Positions 27,830 through 38,089 of a stretch of DNA of 64,000 nt are shown piece after piece. The notes under the pieces are model-generated. The model was not told the DNA's origin and made no database searches. It was given only the letters and a program-made list of their open reading frames with translations. Source of the DNA: Acinetobacter lwoffii (lineage in GTDB: Bacteria > Pseudomonadota > Gammaproteobacteria > Pseudomonadales > Moraxellaceae); contig NZ_CP077369.1 in NCBI RefSeq assembly GCF_019048525.1, positions 2,976,001 through 3,040,000 of the forward strand, written 5' to 3'. The position numbers were made by a program, and so were the translations under genes. Positions within the stretch are counted from its first letter, which is position 1. Every line of letters starts with the position of its first letter.

Positions 27830-29215
27830 TTATGAGATACGCATCCCGACCACCGCAAGCTGCCCCTGACGAATCAAGGTCACGCGCGCGATGCTACCCT
27901 TTTTCAGTTCAGACACCTCTTGCACAAACTGATTTGAATTCAGTACTGTCTGGTTATTAATTTGGGTGATCACGTCATTCGGCATGATTCGTGCCTGTGC
28001 AGCAATACCACCTGGACGTACATCCTGAATCACCACACCGCCTTTAATTTCTAACCGCGCCAGCTCTGCCGGACTAAGATCACGAATTGAAACCCCGATT
28101 ACCGGCCCTTTGTTCGGCTGTGCCTGTGTGCCTGCTTTTGCTGGCGTATCATCTGGTGCCGCACTTAAAGTCGCTGCAATACTACGACGTTTATCATCAC
28201 GCAAGATTTCAAGCTGTACCTGCTGCTGGGGTGCAGTACGGTTCAGATAGTTCAACAACTCGCTGGTACGTGAAATTGGGGTACCGTTGTATTTTAAGAT
28301 GACGTCACTGGCACGCAGACCTGCACGTGCAGCCGGTGAGTTTGGTGCAACTTGAGTTACCAGGGAACCTTCAGGTTTAGGCAGATTATAAGACTCTGCC
28401 AGATTACGGTCGATATCTTGCAAACTTACGCCCAGATAAGAGCGAGTCACTTTACCATTTTTCTTCAGCTGATCAGCAACTTCCATCGCGACATCAATCG
28501 GAATCGAGAAGGACAAACCCATATACCCACCGGTTCCACTAAAGATCCGTGAATTGACACCGACTACTTCACCACGCTGGTTAAACAGAGGACCACCGGA
28601 ATTACCTGGGTTTAGAGCCACATCGGTCTGGATGAAAGGTACTGCAGTTTCACCCATCATATTCCGCATTTTGGCACTGACGATTCCGGCAGAAGCGGAA
28701 TAATCAAAACCAAATGGCGAACCAATGGCGAGTACAGGCTCACCAACACGTAAGCGCCCCACATCACCCGTCCGTAATTCTGGGAAATTTGAACCATTTA
28801 CCTTCAGCAAAGCTACGTCGGTACGTGCATCACTACCAACGACAGTGGCATCAATTTCACGGCGGTCATTCAAGGTAATTGTAACTTTGGAAGCATCCTC
28901 AACCACATGATGATTGGTCAGCAGATAACCATCTTTGCTGATAAAGAATGCACTGCCATAACCCGTCTTTTCCTGTGGCATACGCTGCTGCGGAATAATC
29001 ACCTGATTGCCGAAAAAGCGACGAAGAATTTCCGGTACTTGTTGTTGTAAGAGCTCTTCTTCGCTCATTTTTTTAACGACATTGACACTGACCACCGCAG
29101 GACTGACCTGCTCGACCAGATTTGAAAAATCAACCGGCGTGACCGCCTGCAACTGTGCAGCACTCATGGTGAGGGTCGCTGCAAATAATCCTTTTTTTAA
29201 GTCTAGAATTTTCAT
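27830..29215 (-). CDS. Do-family periplasmic serine protease (DegP/MucD-like)
   Basis: Degrades or refolds damaged envelope proteins. 461 residues: signal peptide (~1-24), trypsin-like domain with catalytic triad H103, D133 and S206 (GNSGG), then two PDZ domains (~260-340 and ~370-455). The lack of a long LA loop and the overall pattern suggest the DegQ/MucD type. It is not next to an rpoE-rse operon here. Followed by a good terminator; regulation cannot be read from the 230-bp upstream gap. Confidence 0.93.
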   Translation of the reverse strand: MKILDLKKGLFAATLTMSAAQLQAVTPVDFSNLVEQVSPAVVSVNVVKKMSEEELLQQQVPEILRRFFGNQVIIPQQRMPQEKTGYGSAFFISKDGYLLTNHHVVEDASKVTITLNDRREIDATVVGSDARTDVALLKVNGSNFPELRTGDVGRLRVGEPVLAIGSPFGFDYSASAGIVSAKMRNMMGETAVPFIQTDVALNPGNSGGPLFNQRGEVVGVNSRIFSGTGGYMGLSFSIPIDVAMEVADQLKKNGKVTRSYLGVSLQDIDRNLAESYNLPKPEGSLVTQVAPNSPAARAGLRASDVILKYNGTPISRTSELLNYLNRTAPQQQVQLEILRDDKRRSIAATLSAAPDDTPAKAGTQAQPNKGPVIGVSIRDLSPAELARLEIKGGVVIQDVRPGGIAAQARIMPNDVITQINNQTVLNSNQFVQEVSELKKGSIARVTLIRQGQLAVVGMRIS

Positions 29216-29444
29216 ATAAATTATTCACTCAAATTGTTGATAAATTTATGTAAATAGGTTTTATCACAAACACTTTAAAGTTTAAGTAATAATATGTTTC
29301 AAAACGTCGCTCTGGACAATATCTCATTATCAAAACCCTAAGTTAAGGCTTTGATTAATTTTTTTCATCAATAAATGAGCACTTCAACGCTTGCCTTTTG
29401 TACAAAAAAGCGCTGTTATTACCAAACTTTTTTAAAATTAGCTG

Positions 29445-31079
29445 ATGGACATGTCTAATTTATCCCTTACCCATCAATTTGACGTCATTATTGTGGGCAG
29501 TGGCGGTGCTGGTTTGAGTTTAGCCTTATCGCTCCCAGATCATTTTAATATTGCAGTCTTGGCGAAATCCACCCTGACAGATGCCAGTACTTTTTATGCT
29601 CAAGGCGGCGTGGCCGCAGTCCTGGATGAAATGGATTCGATTGAACAGCATATTGATGACACCATGATTGCAGGCGCACAACTGTGTGAAATGGGTGCGG
29701 TTAAACAAACGGTAGAAGGTGGCAAACCCTCGGTTGATTTCCTGCTGAAACACGGTGTGCAATTTACCCTGGATGAACAGGAACAGTTACATCTCACCCG
29801 TGAAGGTGGTCATTCACAGCGCCGAATTATTCATGCGGCCGATGCCACGGGTCGTGCCATTTCCACTACTCTGGTACAACGCGCTCAAGAAAAACAGAAT
29901 ATTAAAATTTTTGAAAATTATATTGCGATTGACCTGATTTGTTCACAAAAGCTCGGTTTAGACGGTAATAATCGTGCTCTGGGTTTATATGCCCTGGATG
30001 AACAAACTGAAAAAGTGCATACCTTCTTGGCCCCATTTACCGCCCTAGCCTGTGGCGGTGCCATGAAAGCTTATTTATATACTTCAAATCCGGATATTGC
30101 CACGGGTGATGGTATTGCTATGGCCTATCGTGCCGGCTGCCGGGTGGCCAATATGGAATTTAACCAGTTTCACCCGACCTGCCTTTATCATCCACAAGCA
30201 CGTTCTTTCCTGATCACTGAAGCAATGCGTGGCGAAGGCGCTTATCTGCGCCTGCCTGATGGTGAACGCTTTATGCTGCGTTTTGATGAACGCGCTGAAC
30301 TTGCACCGCGTGATATCGTGGCACGTGCTATCGACTATGAAATCAAGCGTCTCGGTATTCGTCATGTCTGGCTGGACATTACCCATAAAGATGAAAGCTT
30401 TGTCAAAGAGCATTTCCCTACCCTGTATGCCCGTCTGCTTGAACTGGGTATTGATATTACCAAGGACATGATTCCAGTGGTTCCGGCAGCCCATTACACC
30501 TGCGGTGGCGTCGTGGTCGATGAACATAGCCAGACCGATATTGCCGGACTCTATGCAATTGGGGAAACTTCTTATACTGGCCTACATGGTGCTAACCGAA
30601 TGGCAAGTAACTCACTTTTAGAATGTTTTGTCTATGGGATGAGTGCAGCCAAGCACATTCAGGAAAATTTTAAGGCCGATCAGCCAGCTCCTGCAGTCCC
30701 AACTTGGGATGATTCTCAGGTAACCAACCCCGATGAGGATGTGGTGATTCTGCAAAACTGGGATGAGTTACGTCAGACCATGTGGAACTATGTTGGCATT
30801 GTTCGCACCACCAAACGTCTGGAACGTGCGCTACATCGTATTGAAATGCTGAAAAAAGAAATTACCGAGTATTATCAGGATTACCAGGTCAGCAAAAACC
30901 TGATCGAGCTACGTAATCTGGTGCTAGTCTCCGAGATGATCGTGCGCTGTGCCATGCACCGCAAAGAATCTCGCGGTCTGCATTTCACCTTGGATTATCC
31001 CGAGCTGCTACCAGAACTACGCAAAACGGTCCTCGTCCCACCAAATTTTAAAGTGGAAACACCTTTGGTGAATTGTTAA
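29445..31079 (+). CDS. nadB: L-aspartate oxidase
   Basis: Oxidises L-aspartate to iminoaspartate, the first step of de novo NAD synthesis, using FAD. 544 residues. The dinucleotide-binding [11 protein letters not shown] is near residue 18; the family motifs YAQGGVAAV, the FNQFHPTCL active-site stretch and the [15 protein letters not shown]-binding region follow. It is separate from nadA and nadC. The Shine-Dalgarno is not obvious. A terminator follows at 31085. Confidence 0.96.
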   Translation: MDMSNLSLTHQFDVIIVGSGGAGLSLALSLPDHFNIAVLAKSTLTDASTFYAQGGVAAVLDEMDSIEQHIDDTMIAGAQLCEMGAVKQTVEGGKPSVDFLLKHGVQFTLDEQEQLHLTREGGHSQRRIIHAADATGRAISTTLVQRAQEKQNIKIFENYIAIDLICSQKLGLDGNNRALGLYALDEQTEKVHTFLAPFTALACGGAMKAYLYTSNPDIATGDGIAMAYRAGCRVANMEFNQFHPTCLYHPQARSFLITEAMRGEGAYLRLPDGERFMLRFDERAELAPRDIVARAIDYEIKRLGIRHVWLDITHKDESFVKEHFPTLYARLLELGIDITKDMIPVVPAAHYTCGGVVVDEHSQTDIAGLYAIGETSYTGLHGANRMASNSLLECFVYGMSAAKHIQENFKADQPAPAVPTWDDSQVTNPDEDVVILQNWDELRQTMWNYVGIVRTTKRLERALHRIEMLKKEITEYYQDYQVSKNLIELRNLVLVSEMIVRCAMHRKESRGLHFTLDYPELLPELRKTVLVPPNFKVETPLVNC

Positions 31080-31084
31080 AAGTG

Positions 31085-31126
31085 GATGGAGATAACATTC
31101 TTGGGTGATATCTCCTTTTCTTTTTA
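31085..31126 (+). terminator. Terminator after nadB
   Basis: GGAGATA / TATCTCC stem, 14-nt loop, then a T-rich tract. Confidence 0.7.
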
Positions 31127-31188
31127 AATTTTTATCTGCTCAAATTTAGCTTAGGCTATTTACAATCAGTCTTCTATTTTTCAGCTAA

Positions 31189-31605
31189 TTAACGTCGTGG
31201 TGGAATTGAATATGTTCCAGTCACATGCGCCACAGGTTCTTCATTATCTATCGAATAAATCCAGACTTCTCCCACGATCAGTGCCTTGCCGACCTTGATC
31301 AGCTTACACTCTCCCCGTATATCTGTTCCACCTGAAGGTTTACGTAAGAAGTTGATATTCAGATTGGTCGTGACAGCCAAACCGACCAATCCAATTTCAC
31401 CCAGAATAGCGACATAAAGAGCAAAATCCGCCAAGGTCATCATGGTTGGGCCAGAAACTGTGCCGCCTGGACGCAATTCTTCTGATCTCACCTGATAAAG
31501 CAGAGTCGCTCCACACGGAGAAACGTCTTCAATCCGGCACTTCTGCAGACTTTGCGGAAATTCTTGTTTTAAAAATTGTTCTATTTCAGTTTTGGTCGTT
31601 TTCAT
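31189..31605 (-). CDS. PaaI-like hotdog thioesterase
   Basis: 138 residues with the hotdog pattern: LRPGGTVSGPTMMTLADFALYVAI around the central helix and a TTNLNINFLRKP strand. A likely acyl-CoA thioesterase of unknown substrate. No Shine-Dalgarno is visible. The tmk terminator hairpin ends only a few bases before the ATG, so its mRNA either begins within that hairpin or carries it directly in front of the start. Confidence 0.82.
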   Translation of the reverse strand: MKTTKTEIEQFLKQEFPQSLQKCRIEDVSPCGATLLYQVRSEELRPGGTVSGPTMMTLADFALYVAILGEIGLVGLAVTTNLNINFLRKPSGGTDIRGECKLIKVGKALIVGEVWIYSIDNEEPVAHVTGTYSIPPRR

Positions 31606-31611
31606 ATGATT

Positions 31612-31648
31612 AAAAAAATCTTCTATATCAGCCTTAATATAGAAGATT
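31612..31648 (-). terminator. Strong terminator after tmk
   Basis: A 12-bp perfect stem AATCTTCTATAT / ATATAGAAGATT with an 8-nt loop and a minus-strand run of seven T. It ends the pabC-mltG-tmk transcript 7 bases before the next gene's ATG. Confidence 0.85.
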
Positions 31649-31701
31649 CTTCACAAATAAACCTAGAGAAAAATTAAATAAAAAGTATTTTAATTCCAAG
31701 C

Positions 31702-32307
31702 TTATTTTAAATAACTTAAGGCTTGTTCAAATACCTGCTCAGGGGTTTGAGTTGCATCCAGACGTTTAATCCGTTCAGGATGACGTTGCCACAAGCTTTC
31801 ATAGCCTGCTCTCACTTTCTCAAAGAAAGTCACTTTCTCCTGCTCAAAGCGATCTAGCGCACCGCGTTCACGTGCTCGGTTCATCCCCAGTTCAATCGGT
31901 GCTTCTAACCAGAACGTGATGTCCGGCATACGTGCCACAAAATGCTCATTGAGTAACTGCAACTTGGTTTCGCTCAAACCCCGACCTGCACATTGATAGG
32001 CAAAGCTGGCATCGCTAAAACGGTCACACAGGACAATTTTCCCCGCTTCTAATGCAGGCAGAATCACTTGTGCCAGATGCTGGGCACGCGCTGCATACAT
32101 CAATAACAGCTCGGTATCATGTGCCATGGTTTCTTCATGGTTCACAGCTAGCAACAGCGAGCGAATCTGCTCGGCCATTGGTGTTCCCCCCGGTTCTCGG
32201 GTGAGAATAACGTCCTTACCCTGTGCGATAAAACCTTCATAGATCGAACGAATGAGCGTGGTTTTACCTACACCTTCTGTGCCTTCAAAGCTAATAAACA
32301 TACTCAT
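31702..32307 (-). CDS. tmk: Thymidylate kinase
   Basis: Phosphorylates dTMP to dTDP. 201 residues. P-loop FEGTEGVGKTT at 7-17, DR(F)SDASFAYQ motif, and LID region with a RARERG Arg cluster. Its start overlaps the mltG stop by four bases (ATGA). It closes the pabC-mltG-tmk operon, a conserved order in gammaproteobacteria. Confidence 0.97.
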   Translation of the reverse strand: MSMFISFEGTEGVGKTTLIRSIYEGFIAQGKDVILTREPGGTPMAEQIRSLLLAVNHEETMAHDTELLLMYAARAQHLAQVILPALEAGKIVLCDRFSDASFAYQCAGRGLSETKLQLLNEHFVARMPDITFWLEAPIELGMNRARERGALDRFEQEKVTFFEKVRAGYESLWQRHPERIKRLDATQTPEQVFEQALSYLK

Positions 32308-33362
32308 TCCTTATTTTTCGAGCGTAAAATCGTCAGATATTCCTGTACGGCTTTATTGTGGTCATTCAGATTGCTCGTGAATTTGTGTCCACCATTACCG
32401 GTAGCAACAAAATACAGATTGTCAGAATTATCTGGGTGCATGGCTGCTTCAATGGCTTTCTTGCTTGGCAAGGCAATTGGCGTTGGTGGCAAACCTGAAA
32501 TGGTATAGGTGTTATACGGTGTCGGTGTGCGTAAATCCTTGCGGGTAATATTGCCGTTATAGCTGTCACCCATTCCATAAATCACTGTTGGATCGGTCTG
32601 TAAACGCATGCCAATTTTTAAACGGCGTACAAATACCCCAGAAACCTGTTTTAATTCACGATCCACGCTGGTCTCTTTTTCAACAATCGATGCCATGATC
32701 AGCGCGTCATATTTATTCTGATATGGCAGATCAGCTGCACGTTTCGCCCACGCCTCATCCAGTGCTTTCATCTGGCGTTGATACAAATTGGTCAGAATTT
32801 TACGGTCAGTTTCACCTTTGGCAAAGAAATAAGTATCCGGTGCAAACAGCCCTTCAGGATGTGAAAACGGAATATTCAATTCTTTGAGTAATTGCGCGGT
32901 AGGCAGATGCAGCACTTCTTTAGTAACTAGATCATTTTTCTTCAGAGCACCAATCAGTTGCTTAAAGGTCGTGCCTTCAATTACCAGAATCCGGCTCATC
33001 TGTGCATTGTCTGCATCGGAAATCATCTCCAAAACCTGACGGATGCTCATGCCCTGACGCACTTCATACACGCCCGCTTTCATGGTGTCATGAATCATGA
33101 TGCGCTGATACAGCTTGAGAATAATCGGGAAACTCACCTGATCTTCTGTGGCCAGACGATCAATAAAACCGGAATAGGTTTGACCAGATTCGATCGCGAG
33201 CAGCTGTTTTTTTCCTTCTACAGGATAATCCTTCCACAAACTGCTTTTCAGGATTAACGCCAAGATCAAAGCAATACCAATCAGGACTAAGGCAATTCCT
33301 TTGAAAGATGAGGAGAATCTCGCTTTATTTTTCTTTTTGGCTTTAGGTTTGGAAGCTGACAT
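32304..33362 (-). CDS. mltG: Endolytic murein transglycosylase MltG
   Basis: Cuts nascent glycan strands and may set their length, acting at the periplasmic face of the inner membrane. 352 residues: cytoplasmic basic N-terminus, one membrane helix (~22-42), a LysM-like part, and the YceG domain with catalytic Glu in the ASIVEKET motif and the GLPPTPIALPS and NLYFVATG.GGHKF motifs. One base from pabC and overlapping tmk. Confidence 0.96.
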   Translation of the reverse strand: MSASKPKAKKKNKARFSSSFKGIALVLIGIALILALILKSSLWKDYPVEGKKQLLAIESGQTYSGFIDRLATEDQVSFPIILKLYQRIMIHDTMKAGVYEVRQGMSIRQVLEMISDADNAQMSRILVIEGTTFKQLIGALKKNDLVTKEVLHLPTAQLLKELNIPFSHPEGLFAPDTYFFAKGETDRKILTNLYQRQMKALDEAWAKRAADLPYQNKYDALIMASIVEKETSVDRELKQVSGVFVRRLKIGMRLQTDPTVIYGMGDSYNGNITRKDLRTPTPYNTYTISGLPPTPIALPSKKAIEAAMHPDNSDNLYFVATGNGGHKFTSNLNDHNKAVQEYLTILRSKNKE

Positions 33363-33363
33363 A

Positions 33364-34176
33364 TTAAGACATCTGGTTTAATCGAAGACGGTTAAAAAGT
33401 TCAATACAAGCATTGCCATCCAAGGCGCGCTGCTCAAATTGTGTGACAATTTTCATCGGGCTGAGTGCATTGCAGAAAAACAGACTCCGAATATGGGAAA
33501 TTTCATCCATACCGATATATCGTTGCTCATAGACAATACCCTGATCTTGCATACGTTGTAGAATTTCTGCACGCATGACACCGAAGACGCCATTATAACG
33601 GAGTTCTGGCGTAATCCATGTATTCTTTATAAGAATGAAACAATTACTGCTCACCCCTTCGACAATGCCACCTTGTACATCTGTCACTATTGCCTCAGGC
33701 CAGCCGCGTTGATCTGCTTCCTGTTTCAGTAAAACCTGCTCCAGGCGGTTCAGGGTTTTCAGTCCAACCAGACTGGGCATAGTCAATCCCACTGCCTGCT
33801 GCAATACGCCACTTTGAATCTGTTCAAACTTAAAATCCTGTATGTCTTGAGGATAATAAAACAGCCAGAGATCTGCGGGATGATCCGGCAAACTATAACC
33901 GCGCTGACCCACTCCACGACTGAGCACAATCTTTAATGTCCCGTTCAGCTTACCCTCTGATTCCCCGAGAAGCTGTAAACTTTCCGTGATCAGATCGAGA
34001 TTGGCATTCAGGCTTAAGCTCTGATTGCTGTTTTGCAAACGTGTCAAATGACGATCATACAATTCAATCCGGTTATGTCGAATCCGGGCCGTAGTAAAAC
34101 AGCCATCACCATAATGAAAGCCACGATCCAGCACCTCTATATGACTGACACGTTGGGCATTTTTTAAATACAGCAT
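33364..34176 (-). CDS. pabC: Aminodeoxychorismate lyase
   Basis: Splits 4-amino-4-deoxychorismate into p-aminobenzoate and pyruvate, for folate synthesis. 270 residues of PLP fold type IV. DRGFHYGDGCFTT near the N-terminus, the PLP-region LKTLNRLEQVL (Lys) and GIVEGVSSNCF are diagnostic. First gene of the pabC-mltG-tmk operon. Its upstream region is shared with the divergent sulfate-binding protein gene. Confidence 0.93.
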   Translation of the reverse strand: MLYLKNAQRVSHIEVLDRGFHYGDGCFTTARIRHNRIELYDRHLTRLQNSNQSLSLNANLDLITESLQLLGESEGKLNGTLKIVLSRGVGQRGYSLPDHPADLWLFYYPQDIQDFKFEQIQSGVLQQAVGLTMPSLVGLKTLNRLEQVLLKQEADQRGWPEAIVTDVQGGIVEGVSSNCFILIKNTWITPELRYNGVFGVMRAEILQRMQDQGIVYEQRYIGMDEISHIRSLFFCNALSPMKIVTQFEQRALDGNACIELFNRLRLNQMS

Positions 34177-34257
34177 ATTTTTACGGTCTCTAAAATATAA
34201 ATTGAACAGTAATATCCAGGCTTCACCTATATATCTCTTTTACTCACATCCAATTCT

Positions 34258-34278
34258 TTTTTAATTATTTTTTATGCA
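34258..34278 (+). promoter_or_regulatory. Duplicated promoter element of the first sulfate-binding protein gene
   Basis: A 21-bp AT-rich sequence ending TTTTTTATGCA is repeated exactly at 35441-35461. In both places a TATTCT -10-like box follows 13 bases later and the ATG lies 58 bases after the repeat. No good -35 is seen, which fits activation by a CysB-type regulator. Confidence 0.55.
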
Positions 34279-34335
34279 AAAAAACTCAAGCTATTCTTGC
34301 CTCATCTAACAAAAGCTAAAAAACTTGAGGAAAAA

Positions 34336-35343
34336 ATGAGCATTCGTAAATTAAAAATTGGGGTATTGGCAGCACTGGTATCAGCAAGCGCTTTTAGTGT
34401 CTCTGCAAAAGATTTCCTAAACGTTTCATATGACCCGACTCGTGAATTATATGACAATTTCAATAAGGAATTCAGCGCATACTGGAAAAAAACCACCGGT
34501 CAGGATATTAACTATAAACAGTCACATGGCGGTTCAGGCAAACAGGCACGTGCCGTGATTGACGGACTGGATGCCGATGTTGTAACACTGGCACTGGCAG
34601 CAGATATTGATGAAATTGCAGAACGTGGTTTGCTGCCTAAAGACTGGCAAAAGAAATTCCCGCAGAATTCGACACCCTATACTTCAACCATCGTTTTTCT
34701 TGTACGTAAAGGCAATCCAAAAGGAATCAAAGACTGGGGAGATCTGGTTAAACCAGGCGTAGACATTATTACCCCGAACCCAAAAACTTCAGGTGGTGCA
34801 CGCTGGAATTATCTGGCTGCCTGGGCGTGGGCCAAACACCAGAAAGGTGGCAATGATGCCAAAGCACAAGACTTTGTCCGTCAAATCTACAAACAAACCA
34901 AAGTACTGGATTCGGGTGCACGTGGTGCTACCACGACTTTCGCTGAACGCGGGATTGGGGATGTATTACTGGCTTGGGAAAATGAAGCACATTTGGCCGT
35001 CCGCGAACAGCCGGGAAAATTTGAAATCATTACTCCTTCTCTGTCTATTCTGGCTGAACCACCCGTGGCAATCGTAGAAAAAAATGCCAAGAAAGATGGT
35101 AATGAACATCTGGCCAAAGCCTATTTAAATTACCTCTATTCACCTGCTGGACAGACTGTGGCGGCGAAAAACTTTTACCGTCCACGTAATGCGAATGTAT
35201 TAAAGCAATACAGTACCGTATTCAAGTCCTTAAAACTGGTCACCATTGATAAAGAATTTGGTGGCTGGACCAAGGTTCAGAAACAGCATTTTGACAATGG
35301 CGGTGTGTTTGATCAGATTGTCAAAGCCAATCACGCAAAATAA
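34336..35343 (+). CDS. sbp: Periplasmic sulfate-binding protein (copy 1)
   Basis: Binds sulfate, and probably thiosulfate, in the periplasm and delivers it to the CysTWA transporter. 335 residues from the ATG at 34336 (GAGGAAAAA just before it). Signal peptide ~1-22, then the family motifs [27 protein letters not shown] and [13 protein letters not shown], whose Ser and backbone atoms hold the anion. Followed by a hairpin and then a very similar second copy, so the two arose by tandem duplication. Confidence 0.95.
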   Translation: MSIRKLKIGVLAALVSASAFSVSAKDFLNVSYDPTRELYDNFNKEFSAYWKKTTGQDINYKQSHGGSGKQARAVIDGLDADVVTLALAADIDEIAERGLLPKDWQKKFPQNSTPYTSTIVFLVRKGNPKGIKDWGDLVKPGVDIITPNPKTSGGARWNYLAAWAWAKHQKGGNDAKAQDFVRQIYKQTKVLDSGARGATTTFAERGIGDVLLAWENEAHLAVREQPGKFEIITPSLSILAEPPVAIVEKNAKKDGNEHLAKAYLNYLYSPAGQTVAAKNFYRPRNANVLKQYSTVFKSLKLVTIDKEFGGWTKVQKQHFDNGGVFDQIVKANHAK

Positions 35344-35363
35344 TACTTTAAATGCAGTTCATT

Positions 35364-35395
35364 ATGGCCTTTATTCATAAGGCCATTCTTATTTC
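35364..35395 (+). terminator. Likely terminator between the two sbp genes
   Basis: ATGGCCTT / AAGGCCAT stem, 7-nt loop, followed by a broken T-tract. Confidence 0.65.
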
Positions 35396-35440
35396 AAACA
35401 CTTAAGAGCTTATTTATCTCTTTTTTTCATATAAAATTCA

Positions 35441-35461
35441 TTTTTAATTATTTTTTATGCA
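35441..35461 (+). promoter_or_regulatory. Duplicated promoter element of the second sulfate-binding protein gene
   Basis: An exact copy of 34258-34278 with the same spacing to a TATTCT box (35475) and to the start codon. The control region was therefore duplicated, or kept, together with the gene. Confidence 0.55.
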
Positions 35462-35518
35462 TAAAGAATAAGTTTATTCTGCGCTTATGTTACAGAACAT
35501 ATCAGAGATTCAGTCCAG

Positions 35519-36532
35519 ATGAGCATTTCAAACACATTAAAACTTGGGGTTTTAGCAGCTGTTATCTCGGCAACCTCATTTGGTGCAGCAGCACGTGATT
35601 TTCTCAATGTATCCTATGATCCGACCCGTGAACTGTATGAAGATGTAAATAAGAATTTTGGCAAATATTGGGAAAGCCGTACCGGTCAAAAAATCAATTT
35701 CAAGCAATCGCATGGCGGTTCAGGCAAACAGGCACGTGCCGTGATTGATGGTCTGGATGCAGATATCGTAACGTTAGCATTGGCTGCCGATATTGATGTG
35801 CTGGCAGAAAAAGCTAAACTGTTACCTGCGGACTGGCAGAAGAAATTGCCGCAAAACTCGACGCCTTATACTTCAACCATCGTGTTCCTGGTGCGTAAAG
35901 GCAATCCGAAAGAGATTAAGGACTGGGGTGATCTGGTCAAACCGGGCGTAGCAATCATTACCCCAAACCCGAAAACTTCAGGCGGTGCACGCTGGAATTA
36001 TCTGGCGGCTTGGGCTTGGGCCAAACATCAGGCGGGCGGCAACGATAAGACTGCGCAAGAATTTGTTCGTAAAATTTATAAAAATACCAAAGTTCTGGAT
36101 TCCGGGGCACGTGGTTCAACCACGACCTTTGCTGAACGTGGCATTGGGGATGTTTTACTCGCATGGGAAAACGAAGCGCATTTAGCCCTTCGCGAACAGC
36201 CGGGCAAGTTTGAAATTATTACCCCTTCTCTGTCGATTCTGGCTGAGCCACCGGTGGCGATTGTAGAAAAAAATGCCAAGAAAAAAGGCAACCAGCACTT
36301 AGCTCAAGGTTATTTGAACTTCCTGTATTCGCCATTGGGTCAAGACCTGGCAGGTAAACATTATTATCGTCCACGTAATGCCAAAGTACTGGCCAAATAC
36401 AGCCAAGTATTTAAGCCATTAAAACTGGTGACGGTTGATCAGGAATTTGGCGGCTGGAACAAAGTACAAAAGGTTCACTTTGAAAATGGTGGTGTATTTG
36501 ACCAGATCGTTAAAGCCAACAGCGCGAAATAA
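35519..36532 (+). CDS. sbp: Periplasmic sulfate-binding protein (copy 2)
   Basis: 337 residues, aligned end to end with copy 1 and identical over most of the core (roughly four residues in five by eye). Signal peptide ~1-24. All anion-binding motifs are kept. It differs mainly in the signal peptide, a one-residue insertion near 102 and the C-terminal helices. It probably has the same role, with a different affinity or anion preference possible. Only 32 bp separate it from the next gene, which is likely co-transcribed. Confidence 0.95.
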   Translation: MSISNTLKLGVLAAVISATSFGAAARDFLNVSYDPTRELYEDVNKNFGKYWESRTGQKINFKQSHGGSGKQARAVIDGLDADIVTLALAADIDVLAEKAKLLPADWQKKLPQNSTPYTSTIVFLVRKGNPKEIKDWGDLVKPGVAIITPNPKTSGGARWNYLAAWAWAKHQAGGNDKTAQEFVRKIYKNTKVLDSGARGSTTTFAERGIGDVLLAWENEAHLALREQPGKFEIITPSLSILAEPPVAIVEKNAKKKGNQHLAQGYLNFLYSPLGQDLAGKHYYRPRNAKVLAKYSQVFKPLKLVTVDQEFGGWNKVQKVHFENGGVFDQIVKANSAK

Positions 36533-36564
36533 TCCTCCAGGCTGATTGATACAGGAGCATCGAC

Positions 36565-37170
36565 ATGATTCATACGCTTATCGTTCCCGGTGTAGGTGGC
36601 AGTGAATATAACCACTGGCAAACCTGCTTACAGCACCGGCTGATGCGATGCTCCCGTGTGCAGCAAAAGGACTGGAATCATCCGGTACTGGATGTCTGGG
36701 TGGCAGAATTTGTCAAAACTCTGCAAGCCATTCCAGCAGAGGTTCAGATTGTCGCGCACAGCTTTGGCTGTCTGACCAGTATTGCGGCCCTTGCCCGACA
36801 TCCGGAACTCAATGCAAAAGTAAAAAATCTGCTATTGGTGGCACCGGCTAATCCGGCACGGTTTGGGGAAAATGGTTTTGCGCGCGACAGTCAGACTGAC
36901 TACAGCACCTATTTTCAACAGCTCAAGCTTCAGGTGTCCACCACGTTATTGATCAGTGAAAATGATCCCTGGTTAAGTTTTGAAGATGCGCACATACTGG
37001 CCCAAGCTTGGAAAATCAAACCGATCAATCTGGGCGCAGTCGGTCATGTCAATGTCGCTTCTGGTTTTGGCCCTTTTCCTGAAATTGAACAATATCTGAT
37101 TTCAGAAAACCCTATGCGCCATATCAGCAAAGTTGATGAGAGCAAGTATTATTTTAAATTTGCATTTTAG
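36565..37170 (+). CDS. RBBP9/YdeN-family alpha/beta hydrolase
   Basis: 201 residues, small serine hydrolase fold. The nucleophile elbow is AHSFGC, the acid ENDPW, and the His GHVN near residue 160, so the triad is complete. The substrate is unknown. Its position between the sulfate-binding proteins and cysT suggests regulation with sulfur starvation, perhaps for organic sulfur esters; that is inference only. AGGAG precedes the start. Confidence 0.82.
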   Translation: MIHTLIVPGVGGSEYNHWQTCLQHRLMRCSRVQQKDWNHPVLDVWVAEFVKTLQAIPAEVQIVAHSFGCLTSIAALARHPELNAKVKNLLLVAPANPARFGENGFARDSQTDYSTYFQQLKLQVSTTLLISENDPWLSFEDAHILAQAWKIKPINLGAVGHVNVASGFGPFPEIEQYLISENPMRHISKVDESKYYFKFAF

Positions 37171-37255
37171 TCGCTGCAAACTATGCTTGTGCCAAATTTA
37201 TTTTCTAATTTCGCTGGTTATTTTTAATCAGCATTCTCTCTTTTGAGGAGTAATC

Positions 37256-38089
37256 ATGTCGCAGCGATCCCGAGTGCTGCCAGGATTTGGTCTTTCTCTA
37301 GGCTTTACCCTAGCGTATTTGTCATTAATCGTTTTGATCCCGCTGTCAGCTGTTTTTATTAAATCACTGGGCATTGGTTGGGATGGCTTATGGGAAATCC
37401 TGAGCTCTGAACGTATCTTGAAATCATTGCAGTTAAGCTTCACCGCAGCCATTGTCGCTGCACTGGTCAATGTAGTATTTGGCCTGTTACTGGCGTGGTG
37501 TCTGGTACGTTACAGCTTTCCGGGCAAACGTATTGTCGATGCTCTGGTAGATTTGCCTTTTGCCTTACCCACTGCGGTTGCGGGTATTGCCCTGACCTCT
37601 TTATATGCACCGACCGGCTGGATTGGTCAATATTTAGAACCAATTGGCATTCAAGTCGCTTATACCCCGATTGGTATTACACTGGCATTGATCTTTATTG
37701 GTCTGCCTTTTGTAGTGCGTACGGTTCAGCCAGTCCTTAGCGATCTGGAAACCGAACTGGAAGAAGCTGCATCTGCATTGGGTGCCAACCGTTTTCAGAT
37801 TGTGACCAAAGTGATTTTCCCAATTCTGCTGCCTGCGCTGATCACTGGCTTCGCTTTAGCCTTTGCCCGTGGTGTCGGTGAATATGGTTCGGTCATCTTT
37901 ATTGCCGGTAACCAGCCTTTTGAAACGGAAATTGCACCCTTAATGATTATTTCTCGTTTAGAAGAATATGACTATGCTGGTGCAACCACGATTGCTGTCG
38001 TCATGCTACTGATTTCCTTCGTGATGCTATTCCTGATTAACTTATTACAGGCATGGGCCAGCCGTCGTACTGGGAGAACTGCGCGATGA
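37256..38089 (+). CDS. cysT: Sulfate/thiosulfate ABC transporter permease CysT
   Basis: 277 residues, six membrane segments, with the permease EAA-type loop ([28 protein letters not shown]) that contacts CysA. The [18 protein letters not shown] stretch is typical of CysT (CysU). GAGG precedes the start. It overlaps cysW by four bases. Confidence 0.95.
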   Translation: MSQRSRVLPGFGLSLGFTLAYLSLIVLIPLSAVFIKSLGIGWDGLWEILSSERILKSLQLSFTAAIVAALVNVVFGLLLAWCLVRYSFPGKRIVDALVDLPFALPTAVAGIALTSLYAPTGWIGQYLEPIGIQVAYTPIGITLALIFIGLPFVVRTVQPVLSDLETELEEAASALGANRFQIVTKVIFPILLPALITGFALAFARGVGEYGSVIFIAGNQPFETEIAPLMIISRLEEYDYAGATTIAVVMLLISFVMLFLINLLQAWASRRTGRTAR

